A stretch of 5,035 nt of DNA, taken from positions 1 through 5,035 of the forward strand of contig CALQQQ010000112.1 in assembly GCA_943332745.1 (NCBI GenBank). The letters run 5' to 3'. Below are positions 4,760 through 5,035 of the stretch, one piece after another. The notes under the pieces are model-generated. The model ran no database searches. It was not told the DNA's origin and was given only the letters and a program-made list of their open reading frames with translations. This stretch comes from Opitutus sp. GAS368. Lineage in GTDB: Bacteria > Verrucomicrobiota > Verrucomicrobiae > Opitutales > UBA953. The translations under genes were made by a program, and so were the position numbers. Numbering within the stretch: the stretch's first letter is position 1; every line of letters starts with the position of its first letter.

Positions 4760-5035
4760 TTCGGAGGGGTGGCACTGCCGAACAGTTCGAGCTGGGCGGC
4801 TTTGACCATATCGTAGACGCGAAGCAGGCGGAGCAACTGCAACGTGTCAGATTTCGCGTAACTCTGGTTCGATTCGACCACTTGGACGAGGTTCTCGAGG
4901 ATCGTCCGGAAGGTCAGCACGTGGTCCACGCCGCTTTCGCGCAGCAGGGTGATGCTTTCGGAGCGCTGCGGTTCCGTGGCCGGGATGCCCGGGAGCACGA
5001 GGATCTTCGCGAGCGGCTGGCCCTCGGTCGGCGTC
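4756..5035 (-). CDS. Protein of unknown function, C-terminal part (N-terminus outside window)
   Basis: The frame is open from the right edge to a TGA at 4758-4756, giving 92 visible residues; the gene begins outside the window. A GTG lies at 4998, but the same frame continues unbroken upstream (TPTEGQPLAKIL), so that GTG is not taken as the start. I do not recognise the product. What can be seen is a probable beta-strand (AKILVLPGIP), then SITLLRESGVDHVLTFRTI, and a helical C-terminus rich in leucine (DTLQLLRLLRVYDMVKAAQLELFG), ending in a short polar tail. There is no membrane segment in this part. The GTGA overlap with lpxA says it belongs to the same operon and is translated just before it. 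No function should be assumed from the neighbour. Confidence 0.75.
   Translation of the reverse strand, partial: TPTEGQPLAKILVLPGIPATEPQRSESITLLRESGVDHVLTFRTILENLVQVVESNQSYAKSDTLQLLRLLRVYDMVKAAQLELFGSATPPK

Noticed and set aside
4214..4816. Plus-strand frame of 200 codons over lpxA
   Set aside because: Antisense shadow of the hexapeptide repeats; no recognisable domain.
1..5035. A mobile element, CRISPR array, defence system or RNA gene
   Set aside because: I looked for transposase or phage genes, spaced short repeats, tRNA-like cloverleaves and large structured gaps. Intergenic space is tiny and almost all of the window is accounted for by housekeeping genes.

Overview
This GC-rich window is packed with housekeeping genes from a Gram-negative bacterium. 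It carries lpxA (lipid A synthesis) and a gmhB-like heptose phosphatase, both pointing to an LPS-bearing outer membrane, plus rpmF-plsX, pdxA and two exported proteins. Gene order, composition and the absence of recognisable Shine-Dalgarno sequences suggest the PVC group, possibly Verrucomicrobiota/Opitutae. That placement is an impression from the sequence, not a search result.

Left block (1-1248, minus strand): rpmF (ribosomal protein L32) followed by plsX (phosphate acyltransferase), 26 nt apart. PlsX runs off the left edge and lacks at most a few C-terminal residues. A plausible sigma70-type promoter lies just upstream of rpmF. Transcribed away from rpmF is a plus-strand HAD-IIIA phosphatase of the GmhB/histidinol-phosphatase family (1352-1900).

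Middle (1901-2286): the phosphatase converges on a short minus-strand gene for an 85-residue exported protein made of a signal peptide and three Lys/Glu-rich repeats, each with a Cys-Pro-Cys motif. A perfect 12-bp hairpin between the two genes is a likely shared bidirectional terminator. The repeat protein is the least ordinary item here and I cannot assign it to a family.

Right block (2287-5035, minus strand): a tightly overlapping operon, in transcription order a gene of unknown function (N-terminus outside the window), lpxA, pdxA and a periplasmic binding protein of the BtuF/helical-backbone metal receptor type. The three junctions are GTGA, ATGA and TGATG overlaps, so translation is probably coupled. 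The operon joins lipid A acylation, pyridoxal phosphate synthesis and an orphan cobalamin- or metal-chelate-type binding protein.

I found no mobile element, CRISPR array, RNA gene or defence system. The points worth a second look are the CPC-repeat protein, family-motif substitutions in PdxA, PlsX and the GmhB-like enzyme, the orphan binding protein in the lpxA-pdxA operon, and the absence of SD sequences at every start. No stretch longer than about 105 bases lacks a gene.
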